From Nonlabens ulvanivorans (GTDB taxonomy: Bacteria > Bacteroidota > Bacteroidia > Flavobacteriales > Flavobacteriaceae), in assembly GCF_000755285.1 (NCBI RefSeq), contig NZ_BBMK01000001.1, positions 1 through 64,000 on the forward strand: a DNA stretch of 64,000 nucleotides, written 5' to 3'. The notes beneath the pieces were generated by a model. It was not told the DNA's origin. It did not search any database and was given only the letters and a program-made list of their open reading frames with translations. This document shows, one piece after another, positions 46,356-56,370 of the stretch (within the stretch, counting starts at the first letter, position 1; each line of letters begins with the position of its first letter). A program made the position numbers and the translations under genes.

Positions 46356-48912
46356 ATGAAGAAATCGAGTCTACTTGCAAAAATAGGTTTAATTATCGCG
46401 CTTATCATAGTTATAACCTCATGTAATGCTATAAAACGTGTTCCTAAAGGTAAAAAGCTATTGGTAAACAATACTATTCTTGTTGATAGTATTGCTCCTA
46501 AAGACCCTAGAGTAAAAACTTTACTGGTCCAACAGCCCAATAACCGAATTCTTACCGTTCCCGTTGGACTTCATTTTTACAACTTAGCAAGACCTCACAG
46601 AGATTCTATCTATTTAAAATGGATGCAAGAAAATCCAAATGGTCTCAAGCGTCGCAATAATATCTTATCAGAAAAGCAAACTATTCAGTTAGGTCAAGGT
46701 TTAGTAGACTTTAATAGTTGGATAAAACGTACTGGAGAAGAACCAGCAATACTTGAACTAGACGACATCACAAAATCCAAAGAAAGACTTAGAGCATGGT
46801 ATTGGAATCAAGGGTGGTTTAATACTGAAGTGACACATGAAATAATAGATAGTGATAAAAAACAACGTGCTGAAGTCGTCTACACAATTAAAAAACACCA
46901 ATCCTATAAGGTTGATAGTATTAAAACACGCATATCATCTCCACTAGTAGATTCTTTATATCAAGCAAATACTCGAGGACAACTTATCACTGCCGGCGAG
47001 CAATATTACACTCCAGATTTTAATGCAGAACGAGATCGATTAATGACCTTATTCCGCAATAATGGAGTCTTTTACATGGAAAAAGAATTCATCAAATTTG
47101 AAGGCGACACTGTAAACACAAAGAACAAAGCAAACATTGCTGTAATCATTGACGACAGAGAGATTAAGGATGGTGATTCTATTATTAAAAAACCTTTTCT
47201 AATTCATAAAATAAGTAAAGTTAACGTCTATCCAGATTATGAAGAGGCATTAGCAGGTAGTATACCAGATACGACTAGATATAAAGACATTAATATTATA
47301 AGATATGGAGAGAAAAAGTATCGCAACTTTGTGCTTGCAGATGCTATATTCTTTCATGAAGGCGATATCTATAGAGATATTGATAGAGATCGAACTTTTA
47401 ATAGAATTACAGAATTAAAAAGTTTCTTTACTCCATCGATAAGATTTGAACCCGATCCAGCAGACTCTACCGGCGTTAGTTTAATCGCAAACATTCTTCT
47501 AACATCAAAAAAGAAATTCTTCTTAAAAAATAGTGCAGAAACCACCCATAGTAATATTCAAGCATTAGGGATAGGATTAAATAGCTCATTAGTTATTAGA
47601 AACCTCTTTCAAGGAAGTGAATTATTAGACATCAATTTCAGAGGTAGTATAGGAGCTAGTTCAAATGCAGGAAATGGAGACACTAGATTTTTTGATCTTC
47701 AAGAATATGGTGCAGATGCGCGATTGAGTTTTCCGCGTTTATTTTTTCCCATTAAAACAGAAAAGCTGATTCCTAAATATATGTCACCTAGCACTAACCT
47801 ATCATTGGGGGGGTTCATAAGCCAGACTAACATAGGACTAGATAAAACTAGCTTTAATAGCATATTAAGTTATCGATGGAAACCCAAACCTACTAACACC
47901 AGTAGATTTGATTTAATTAACGCTCAATATGTGCGCAATCTTGATCCTGGAGATTTCTTTAATGTATATAACAGTACTTATAATAGTCTTAATGCCGTTG
48001 CTGAAGATTTAAATATAAGCAACCCCCATTTATTTAAATGATGACAATGATTTAAGTATCCCACAAGGCACTTCCCTATTTACCAGAGACGTCTTAAACG
48101 GTAGTATTGTAACCACTAGTGATCAACGAGAAACAGTGCGTAATATAGAAGAACGTAGAGATCGATTGACTCAAAACAATCTTATCGTATCAACGAGTTA
48201 TAACTGGATCAGAAATACACAAAAAGGAATCTATGACGATGACTACTCCTTATTTAGTATAAGAGTAGAGTCTGCAGGAAATGTATTAGCAGGCATTACT
48301 TCTTTAGTTGGAGAACCTACTAACAGTGATGGAAACAGAACTGCATTTGGAGTAGAATACTCTCAATATGCAAAAACAGAAATCGACTATATAAAACACT
48401 GGCAGCTTTTCAGCAATAATGTGTTTGCCATTAGAGCTTTTGGAGGAATAGCGATTCCATATGGCAACTCAGATAACATACCTTTTACTCGATCTTTCTT
48501 TGGTGGTGGACCTAACGACAACAGAGCATGGCAGGCATATGAATTAGGACCTGGTAGTACTGGTGGAATTAATGACTTTAATGAAGCAAACATGAAGCTT
48601 GCATTTAATGGTGAGTATCGTTTTACTATTAACGGCAGTTTTAAAGGAGCCCTATTTATAGATGCAGGAAACATTTGGAACGTGCTGGATAATGAAGATA
48701 ATCCAGACGCACAATTTAAAGGCATTGCAGACCTATCTACCATATCAGTGGGATCAGGATTCGGTATTAGATATGACTTTGGATTCTTTGTATTAAGATT
48801 AGATACAGGTTTTAAAACTTTTAACCCAGCACTAGAAGAAGGTCGCAGGTGGTTTAAAGAGATCAAAATACCTAAAGCAGTATTTAATGTAGGTATCAAT
48901 TATCCATTCTAG
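46356..48912 (+). CDS. TamL-type BamA-superfamily outer-membrane protein (one frameshift)
   Basis: Outer-membrane assembly lipoprotein, about 851 aa after repair. Lipobox VITSC, then NAIKRVPKGKKLLVNN, POTRA-like domains in the first 400 residues (WYWNQGWFNTEV, FRNNGVFYMEKEFI) and a C-terminal D15/surface-antigen barrel (RSFFGGGPNDNRAWQ, ending FNVGINYPF). This matches TamL of Bacteroidota, the lipidated partner of TamB, although no tamB is in the window. The frame breaks at a run of five C near 48022; removing one gives NISNPIYLNDDND. A run of seven G near 47808 probably adds one Gly. Confidence 0.88.
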
Positions 48913-48941
48913 TATCAGGTTAATCGAGCCTATATTTTCCT

Positions 48942-48949
48942 TACTTTTG
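48942..48949 (+). promoter_or_regulatory. Promoter -7 box TAnnTTTG (fbaA)
   Basis: TACTTTTG 22 nt before the fbaA start. Confidence 0.6.
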
Positions 48950-48971
48950 TAATCCAACATTAAGAAATATC

Positions 48972-50040
48972 ATGAGTCATAATATCAAACCAGGTGTTGC
49001 CACAGGTAACCAAGTTCAAGAAATATTTAACCATGCCAAGGCAAATGGTTATGCACTACCGGCAGTTAACGTTGTAGGTTCTAACACAGTTAATGCTGTG
49101 ATGGAAACCGCTGCAGAGTTGAACTCACCAGTGATCATACAATACTCTAATGGAGGAAGCATTTTTAATGCTGGTAAAGGACTTAACAATGATGGTCACC
49201 GTGCCGCTATCCTAGGTGGAATTGCTGGAGCAGAACATGTTCACAGACTTGCAGAAGCATACGGAGCTACTGTAATACTTCACACAGATCACTGTGCAAA
49301 AAAATTACTTCCTTGGATTGATGGATTACTAGATGCTAGTGAAGCACGCTTTCGCGAAAGCGGGAAATCACTATACTCTTCTCACATGATCGACCTAAGT
49401 GAAGAACCACTTGAAGAAAATATTGAAATATGTAAAAGATATCTAGAGCGCATGTCTAAAATGGACATGACACTAGAAATAGAGCTAGGTATTACTGGTG
49501 GTGAAGAAGATGGAGTAGACAATAGCGATGTTGATGAATCAAAATTATACACGCAACCAGAAGAAGTAGCATATGCTTATGAAGAGCTAAAAAAAAGTGA
49601 GTGATCGCTTTACCATCGCAGCAGCATTTGGTAACGTTCATGGTGTGTATAAACCTGGGAATGTAAAATTAACTCCTAAGATTTTAAAGAATTCACAAGA
49701 GTATATCACCCAAAAGTATGGCGTTGAGCACAATCATATCGACTTTGTATTTCATGGTGGATCAGGTTCAACACTAGAAGAAATAAGAGAAGCAATAGGT
49801 TATGGTGTTGTAAAAATGAACATCGATACCGATTTACAATGGGCTTTTGCTACAGGTGTAAAAGGTTATATGGATACAAACAATGATTTTTTACTATCAC
49901 AAATTGGTAATCCATCTGGAGCAGATGCTCCAAATAAAAAATATTATGATCCACGCAAATGGTTACGCGTAGGTGAAGAAAGTTTTAAAGCTCGTTTAAA
50001 AGCAGCCTTTGAAGACTTAAATAACATCAACACATTATAG
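48972..50040 (+). CDS. fbaA: Fructose-bisphosphate aldolase, class II (one frameshift)
   Basis: Zn-dependent aldolase of glycolysis and gluconeogenesis (EC 4.1.2.13), 355 aa after repair, close to the E. coli FbaA type. Seen: Zn and substrate site HTDHCAKKLLPWIDG, SSHMIDLSEEPLEENIEIC, LEIELGITGGEEDGVDN, FHGGSGSTLEEI and NIDTDLQWAFATGV. One extra A in a run of eight near 49597 breaks the frame at ELKKVSDRFTIAAAFG. The palindrome at 49347 encodes RFRES in a segment that aligns without gaps to E. coli FbaA (KHFAATGK). Confidence 0.95.
49347..49362. repeat. Iterated palindrome, copy 16 (16 bp)
   Basis: CGCTTTCGCGAAAGCG inside fbaA, read as RFRES. Confidence 0.9.
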
Positions 50041-50049
50041 AATAACCCG

Positions 50050-50085
50050 AGCATTTAAATCATTAATGATTTGAATGCTTTTTTT
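50050..50085 (+). terminator. Rho-independent terminator (fbaA)
   Basis: Stem AGCATTTAAATCATT/AATGATTTGAATGCT (one mismatch) followed by seven T. It ends where an upstream in-frame ATG for accD begins, so accD more likely starts at 50098. Confidence 0.85.
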
Positions 50086-50097
50086 ATGGAAAAAGAT

Positions 50098-50957
50098 ATG
50101 GCTTGGTTTAAAAGAGATAAAAAAGGAATCACTACGCCTACTGAGGCAAAGAAAGATACTCCTAAAGGTCTGTGGTATAAATCACCGACTGGTAAAATTG
50201 TAGACGCAGAGCAATTAAAGAATAATACTACGTAAGTCCAGAAGATGGATACCACGTGCGCATAGGTAGTAATGAATATTTTGAAATTCTTTTTGACGAT
50301 AATAAGTTCAAAGAACTTAATGCAAACATGACTTCAAAAGATCCATTGAAATTTGAGGACTCAAAAAAATATGTGGATCGTCTAGAAGATGCTAAGAAAA
50401 AATCAGGATTAAAAGACGCGGTAAGAACTGCCGTTGGTAAATCTGGTGGACATGATCTAGTTGTTGCCTGTATGGATTTTGGATTCATAGGTGGATCAAT
50501 GGGTAGTGTTGTAGGAGAAAAAATCGCTCGTGCAGCAGACCATTCTTTAAAAAACAACATTCCATTTATGATCATCTCTAAGTCTGGTGGTGCTCGTATG
50601 ATGGAAGCCGCATTATCATTAATGCAACTAGCAAAAACAAGTTCAAAACTTGCTCAGCTAGCAGATGCAGGAATACCTTATGTATCACTTTGTACAGATC
50701 CTACTACTGGTGGTACTACAGCATCATTTGCTATGTTAGGTGACATTAATATAGGTGAGCCTGGCGCACTAATTGCATTTGCGGGACCGCGTGTGGTGCG
50801 CGATACTACTGGTAAAGAACTACCAGAAGGTTTTCAAACTGCAGAGTTCCTGCTAGAAAAAGGATTCCTAGATTTTATCGTGCCACGTCACGAGTTAAAA
50901 GAAAAGGTTAATCTTTATTTGAACTTGATACTTAATAGAGAAGTACCTATCGTTTAG
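50098..50957 (+). CDS. accD: Acetyl-CoA carboxylase carboxyltransferase beta subunit (one frameshift)
   Basis: Beta part of the carboxyltransferase that makes malonyl-CoA for fatty acids, about 286 aa after repair. Seen: [37 protein letters not shown], then [53 protein letters not shown] and [15 protein letters not shown]. The four-Cys zinc ribbon of E. coli AccD is absent in the N-terminal segment, as in other flavobacterial versions I recall. One T is missing near 50229 (KNNYYVSPE). Confidence 0.93.
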
Positions 50958-50977
50958 TACACAAGATTTAAATTTAT

Positions 50978-51011
50978 AAAACGCCTCTGAATTAAAATCA
51001 CAGGCGTTTTT
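50978..51011 (+). terminator. Rho-independent terminator (accD)
   Basis: Stem AAAACGCCTCTGA / TCACAGGCGTTTT with one mismatch and a T-run. Confidence 0.82.
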
Positions 51012-51053
51012 AATTAAAGATATTTATAAGATAACCGGATTTAATTAAAAGTG

Positions 51054-51061
51054 TATCTTTG
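51054..51061 (+). promoter_or_regulatory. Promoter -7 box TAnnTTTG (rpsO)
   Basis: TATCTTTG 78 nt before the rpsO start, leaving a leader long enough for autoregulation by S15, as known in other bacteria; no specific fold was established here. Confidence 0.58.
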
Positions 51062-51139
51062 CAGCCACTTTAAGAACAAGTCTTATCGTGAAGTCAGATC
51101 ATCTGACGTACATAATATTCATTATAAAATAATTTTGGC

Positions 51140-51408
51140 ATGTATTTAGCACCAGAAAAAAAGCAGAAATTTTCGCAAAGTACGGAAAAGACGCAAATGA
51201 CACAGGTAACACTGACTCGCAAATCGCGTTATTCACTTACCGTATCAACTATTTAACAGGACACTTAAAAAACAACCGTCACGACTACAACACAGAGCGT
51301 AGTCTAGTGAAATTGGTAGGTAAAAGACGTTCACTTCTTGATTATAAGATGAAGAAAGATATCGTCGCTTATCGTGAATTGATTAAGGACTTAGGTATTA
51401 GAAAATAA
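51140..51408 (+). CDS. rpsO: 30S ribosomal protein S15 (one frameshift)
   Basis: Essential 16S rRNA-binding protein, 89 aa after repair. The start reads MYLAPEKKAEIFAKYG; then NDTGNTDSQIALFTYRI, HLKNNRHDYNTERSL and LVGKRRSLLDYMKKKD-like text (read here LLDYKMKKDIVAY) and ELIKDLGIRK. A run of seven A near 51157 should be eight (PEKKAEIF). Since the gene is essential and single-copy in bacteria, the deletion is almost certainly a sequence error. It lies upstream of pnp, the classic rpsO-pnp pair, but a terminator separates them. Confidence 0.93.
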
Positions 51409-51414
51409 TAAATT

Positions 51415-51440
51415 GGGGGGGACCTTGTGTCCCCTTTTTT
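51415..51440 (+). terminator. Rho-independent terminator (rpsO)
   Basis: Stem GGGGAC/GTCCCC followed by six T. The left arm has seven G but the right arm only four C, so three G are unpaired; this suggests the G run was expanded in the sequence. Confidence 0.85.
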
Positions 51441-51477
51441 ATTTTATATAATAAGTAAGAGAGCTTATCTCTATTCC

Positions 51478-51491
51478 GCTTTCGCGAAAGC
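51478..51491. repeat. Iterated palindrome, copy 17
   Basis: GCTTTCGCGAAAGC with flanks TATTCC and AGAATT, in the 183-bp gap between rpsO and pnp. Confidence 0.9.
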
Positions 51492-51591
51492 AGAATTAAA
51501 ACAAATTATCGCGACATTACAAAAGCTGGTTTCTCACAAAGTAAACGCCTTCTCTACACACACAACTTGAGATTAACGTTTAACTATATTT

Positions 51592-53839
51592 ATGAAACCA
51601 CAAGTTTTTAAACAAGTGATTAAGATGCCAATGGGCCAGATATCACTATCGAAACTGGAGCGCTTGCAAAACAAGCACATGGATCTGTTGTGATCACATG
51701 TGGAAAAGCAATGCTTCTAGGAACTGTAGTGTCCGGCTACAAATCAACCGGTCTAGATTTTCTTCCACTTACTGTAGATTACCGTGAGAAATTTGCCGCT
51801 GCCGGTAAATATCCTGGTGGATTCTTTAAACGTGAGGCACGTCCTAACGATGGAGAAGTACTTACTATGCGTCTTGTAGACCGTGTATTACGTCCATTAT
51901 TCCCTAAAGATTATCATGCAGAAGTACAGGTGATGATTCAATTAATGTCTCATGATCCAGAAGTAATGCCAGATGCTATGGCAGGTCTTGCTGCGAGTGC
52001 TGCTATCCAACTTTCTGACATTCCTTTTGAATGTGCTATATCTGAAGTACGTGTTGCACGTGTAGATGGAGAATTTGTTGTGAACCCAAGTTATGCTCAA
52101 CTGGCTGAGGCTGACCTTGAGATGATGATAGGTGCAAGTGCTGACTCTGTAATGATGGTTGAAGGTGAGATGAGTGAAGTATCTGAAGAAGATATGATCG
52201 CTGCTATCAAAGCTGCTCACGAAGCTATTAAAGATCAATGTGCTGCTCAAATCGCTCTTGCTGAACAAGTAGGAAAGAAAGAAGTACGTGAGTACGAAGG
52301 TGAAAAAGAAGATGCTACCATAGAAGCTAAGGTTGCAGAACTTGCTTACCAGAAAGTTTATGATGTTGCTAAGAAAGGTAGTGCAAAGCACGAACGTAGC
52401 GCAGCATTCTCTGAAATTAAAGAAGAAATTAAGGCAACTTTCTCAGAAGAGGACCAAGCTGAAAATGGAGATCTTATCTCTAAATATTTCAACAAAACGC
52501 ACAAAAAGGCAGTACGTGATGTACTACTTAATGAAGGCATACGTCTAGATGGTCGTAAGATACAGACATACGTGATATCTGGTGTGAGGTAGATTACCTT
52601 CCATCTACTCACGGTAGTGCTGTGTTTACTCGTGGAGAAACTCAAGCACTAGCAACAGTGACTTTAGGAACTTCTAGAGATGCAAATGTTATAGACATGG
52701 CTTCTCAAGAAGGAGAAGAGCGTTTCTACTTACATTATAATTTCCCACCTTTCTGTACAGGAGAAGCTCGCCCACTACGTGGTACTTCTCGTCGTGAAGT
52801 AGGTCATGGAAATCTAGCTCAACGTGCTTTAAAAAGAATGCTTCCAGAAGACCTTCCTTACACAGTAAGAATTGTATCTGAAGTATTAGAGTCTAACGGT
52901 TCTTCTTCTATGGCAACAGTTTGTGCTGGTACTATGGCTATGATGGATGCCGGTTTACCTATGAAGAAACCAGTTTCTGGTATCGCAATGGGATTGATTA
53001 CTGATGGTAGCAACTATGCAGTACTTTCTGATATTTTAGGTGATGAAGATCATTTAGGAGATATGGACTTTAAAGTAACTGGTACTGAAGATGGTATCAC
53101 CGCTTGTCAAATGGATATTAAAGTAAAAGGTCTTTCTTATGAAATCCTCACTAATGCTTTAATGCAGGCTAGAGATGGTCGTATGCACATATTAGGAAAA
53201 CTGACGGATACTATCGCTGTTCCTAATGCAGATGTGAAGTCTCACGCTCCTAAAATGGAATCTTTAGAGATTGAAGGTAAATTCATTGGTGCTGTAATAG
53301 GACCTGGTGGAAAAGTTATCCAAGAGATGCAAAAAGAGACTGAGACTGTTATCAACATCAAAGAAGATGGTGATATGGGAATCATTGAAATCGCAGGTAC
53401 AGATCGCGCTAAGATTGAAGCGGCTCTTGAGAAAATCAGAAACATCATTTTTGAACCTACTGTAGGTGAAGTTTATGAGGTGAAGGTTGTAAAGATGCTA
53501 GACTTTGGTGCTGTTGTAGAATTGCGTCCAGGTAAAGAAACCTTACTTCACGTAAGTGAGTTTGATTACAAGCGTATAGAAGATCCGTCTACCGTTCTTA
53601 AAGTAGGAGATGTACTAGATGTAAAATACATGGGTGTAGATCCACGTACTAAGAAGCAAAAAGTATCTCGTAAAGAATGTATGCCTAAACCAGAAGGTTG
53701 GGTAGAGCGTCCACCACGCCAGCGTGATGACCGTCGTTCTAATGACCGTCGCGCACCACGTCGTGATGATCGTAAGAGAGATGATCGTCCACGTCGTGAT
53801 TCTAATGACAGTTCATCTGAGAGTAAGTCTGAAGAGTAA
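51592..53839 (+). CDS. pnp: Polyribonucleotide nucleotidyltransferase (two frameshifts)
   Basis: PNPase, a phosphorolytic 3'-5' exoribonuclease, about 749 aa after repair. Two RNase PH domains ([39 protein letters not shown]; second half [18 protein letters not shown]), a KH domain ([17 protein letters not shown]) and an S1 domain ([20 protein letters not shown]). One base is missing near 51637 ([11 protein letters not shown] region) and one near 52571 ([18 protein letters not shown]). A C-terminal tail of about 40 residues rich in Arg and Asp ends in Ser and Glu. Confidence 0.94.
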
Positions 53840-53862
53840 ATTCTTCTTAGTTTATAGATTTA

Positions 53863-53895
53863 AAATGCCTCTTGAAATTTCAGGAGGCATTTTTT
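53863..53895 (+). terminator. Rho-independent terminator (pnp)
   Basis: Stem AAATGCCTCTTGAAA/TTTCAGGAGGCATTT (one G-U pair), followed by a T-run. Confidence 0.9.
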
Positions 53896-53906
53896 GTTGT
53901 TTAATT

Positions 53907-53922
53907 AGCTTTCGCAAAAGCT
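53907..53922. repeat. Iterated palindrome, imperfect copy 18
   Basis: AGCTTTCGCAAAAGCT, one mismatch, between pnp and the end of the lipocalin-like gene. Confidence 0.6.
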
Positions 53923-53925
53923 GAA

Positions 53926-54478
53926 TCACAACTTTATTCGTTCATGTATTGTTATGCTTTTATAATTCTTACCACCAGCCATTACTAAAATCATAGCACT
54001 TCGATTTAAACCTGACGCAACTACAAGTTGATCTGAATTGTTAATTCCTATCACTGTTTTGCGCTCTAAATGCACATAATAAATTGGGAAAAAGGGGGAA
54101 TAATTTTAAATTTCTATCTACTACAAAACTATTCATTTCAAAAACACCATTTAAATAAAATTGATCCACTATTAAATCGCTTTTAATCTTTAAGACTTCG
54201 ATAGTTTGATCATCAATTTTCTTGAGTTTTATAGTTGTTCCTTTAATTGTATCTCGCTCTATATCCCAAGTGATATTTTCTTTGAGAATTCTGTGTAGGT
54301 CAAAATGAGGACGGTCTTTATTAGAATTACTCCACAAACCTTCAATTTCATCACTAACTATTTGTTGATTTTCCTTTTTAGTTTCTCGTAACAAACCATT
54401 TGCCGAATAGCAACTTGTAAGAAAAATTAAGAATATAAATAAACAGCTTTTAATCGTTTGTCGAATTAAATTTTTCAT
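53926..54478 (-). CDS. Lipocalin-like lipoprotein (one frameshift)
   Basis: About 183 aa after repair. Lipobox FLTSC, then IEGLWSNSNKDRPHFDL, which resembles the first strand of small lipocalin-like proteins, followed by beta strands (IKLKKIDDQTIEVL, FYLNGVFEMNSF). The raw frame ends early; an extra base in the CCCCCTTTTT stretch near 54097 breaks LFPxFPIYYVHLER, and after repair the protein runs to ITIHERIKL. Function unknown. Confidence 0.65.
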
Positions 54479-54600
54479 GTGATAGTTTTAATCAAAAGTA
54501 TTGTGATTAAGCAGTTTAAAACGGTGTGAAAAGCAAATCGCAACATTAGTGTTTGCGAATTTCACAAAGTCTTAGTTTTATTTGAGTACAAATATTAATG

Positions 54601-54622
54601 TTCCGCTTTCGCGAAAGCGGAA
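54601..54622. repeat. Iterated palindrome, copy 19 (22 bp)
   Basis: Perfect 22-bp palindrome with TTCC/GGAA flanks, about 10 nt upstream of the rpe -7 box; it therefore covers the expected -33 region. Confidence 0.92.
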
Positions 54623-54631
54623 TCAAAAACC

Positions 54632-54639
54632 TAAATTTG
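54632..54639 (+). promoter_or_regulatory. Promoter -7 box TAnnTTTG (rpe)
   Basis: TAAATTTG 21 nt before the rpe start codon. Confidence 0.6.
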
Positions 54640-54660
54640 CAAAACCTTAAAACACACAAG

Positions 54661-55326
54661 ATGTCTAAACTTATCGCACCATCAGTACTTGCCGCAGATT
54701 TTGCTAACCTACAACGTGATGTAGAAATGATCAACCGCAGTGATGCTGACTGGTTTCATATCGATATTATGGATGGTGTTTTTGTACCTAATATTTCTTT
54801 TGGAATGCCAGTGTTGCGTGATATTGTTAAGCATGCAACAAAAACGATAGACTGCCATTTAATGATTATAGATCCAGATCGTTATGTGGAGACATTTGCA
54901 AAACTAGGTTGTGATATTCTTACTGTTCATTATGAAGCGTGTACGCATTTACACAGAACTTTACAGCTTATAAAGTCGCACGGCATGAAAGCTGGTGTGG
55001 CATTAAATCCGCATACTTCTGTGGATTTATTGAAAGACACGATCAAAGATATAGACATGGTATGTATCATGAGTGTGAATCCTGGTTTTGGTGGGCAAAG
55101 CTTTATCGAGAATACGTATGATAAAGTAAAGGAGCTTAAAAAGATCATCACTGAAAAAGGAGCAGATACTCTCATAGAAATAGATGGTGGTGTTACTGAT
55201 AAAAATGCCAAACAACTAGTAGATGCTGGTGCAGATGTGCTAGTAGCAGGTAGTTATGTGTTTAAATCAAGTGATCAAGTAGCTACCATAGCTGGACTTA
55301 AAAGTATGGTTAATCCTTCCATCTAG
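54661..55326 (+). CDS. rpe: Ribulose-phosphate 3-epimerase
   Basis: Pentose-phosphate enzyme (EC 5.1.3.1), 221 aa, TIM barrel. Seen: LIAPSVLAADFANLQRDV, WFHIDIMDGVFVPNISFG with the metal His and Asp, CHLMIIDP, MSVNPGFGGQSFIEN and IEIDGGV with the second catalytic Asp. The start is MSKLIAPS; an upstream ATG at 54598 lies ahead of the promoter and its first codons are the palindrome. Confidence 0.96.
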   Translation: MSKLIAPSVLAADFANLQRDVEMINRSDADWFHIDIMDGVFVPNISFGMPVLRDIVKHATKTIDCHLMIIDPDRYVETFAKLGCDILTVHYEACTHLHRTLQLIKSHGMKAGVALNPHTSVDLLKDTIKDIDMVCIMSVNPGFGGQSFIENTYDKVKELKKIITEKGADTLIEIDGGVTDKNAKQLVDAGADVLVAGSYVFKSSDQVATIAGLKSMVNPSI

Positions 55327-55361
55327 AGTAATAATATCGACTCACATCGACCTATATATTA

Positions 55362-56329
55362 ATGGATAGCAAAATAATTTATGATGTTATAATTATAGGC
55401 GCTGGTCCTATAGGCTTAGCCTGTGGCCTAGAAGCACAGAAAGCTGGATTGCGCTACCTTATTATAGAAAAAGGTGCACTGGTGAATTCGCTATATCATT
55501 ATCCGGTAAACATGAATTTCTTCTCGACTAGTGAAAAGTTAGAAATTGACGAAGTCCCGTTTATATCTAAAGATTCCAAACCTAGCAAACAAGAATCTCT
55601 AGAATATTACCGTCGTATAGCAACATCTAAAAAGCTAGAGATACGCCTTTATGAAAAAGTACTGGCAGTAACAAAAGATGTAGAGTTTAGGATCAAGACC
55701 TCTAAAGATGAATATTCTAGTAAGCATATCATCATCGCCACTGGGTTTTATGACATTCCGGTAAAATTAAATATACCAGGAGAAGATCTAGATAAATTAA
55801 ACCATTATTACCACGATCCACACGCATATGCTTTTTTAGAAACTGCTGTCATTGGCGCCAGTAATAGTGCAGTAGATGCCGCATTAGAAATTTACAGAAA
55901 AGGTGGAATAGTCACCATGATTGTACGTGGAAATCAGATAGGTGATCGTGTAAAATATTGGGTGCGCCCAGATATTATTAACCGTATTGAAGAAGGTAGT
56001 ATTAAAGCACATTTTAATGCAACGCTCACACGTATTGATAAAACCACTGTGACCTTTACAAAAGATAAAGAAACTCATATTATTGCAAATGATCAAGTAC
56101 TAGCCTTACCGGTTATCAACCTAACTTTGAGTTTTTAAAATCAATAGGAATACAACTCTCTGGACCTCATAAAATTCCAGTATATGATTCCCATACTATG
56201 GAAACTAATGTAAAAGGTATTTATCTAGCTGGTGTTATTTGCGGTGGACTCGAGACCCATAAATGGTTTATAGAAAACAGTCGCGTGCATGCACCGCAGA
56301 TTATAAAAGCTATTGTATCAGCAGGATAG
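55362..56329 (+). CDS. ypdA: YpdA-family bacillithiol disulfide reductase (one frameshift)
   Basis: FAD/NADPH oxidoreductase, 322 aa after repair, likely reducing oxidised bacillithiol. Seen: IIGAGPIGLACGLEAQKAG, YPVNMNFFSTSEKLEI, IIIATGFYD and the NADPH motif IGASNSAVDAALEIYRKGG. One A is missing near 56104; repair restores LALTGYQPNFEFLKSIG and LAGVICGGLETHKWFIENS. Follows rpe by 35 nt. Confidence 0.92.
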
Positions 56330-56337
56330 TAATGTTA

Positions 56338-56359
56338 TTACGCTTTTGCGAAAGCGTAA
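56338..56359. repeat. Iterated palindrome, imperfect copy 20
   Basis: TTACGCTTTTGCGAAAGCGTAA pattern with one mismatch (TTTTGCG for TTTCGCG), between the convergent ypdA and polyferredoxin genes. Confidence 0.7.
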
Positions 56360-56370
56360 AACTGTATATC

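Noticed and set aside
50086-50097. ATG at 50086 as the accD start
   Set aside because: It directly abuts the T-run of the fbaA terminator; the ATG at 50098 gives the usual MAWFKR start.
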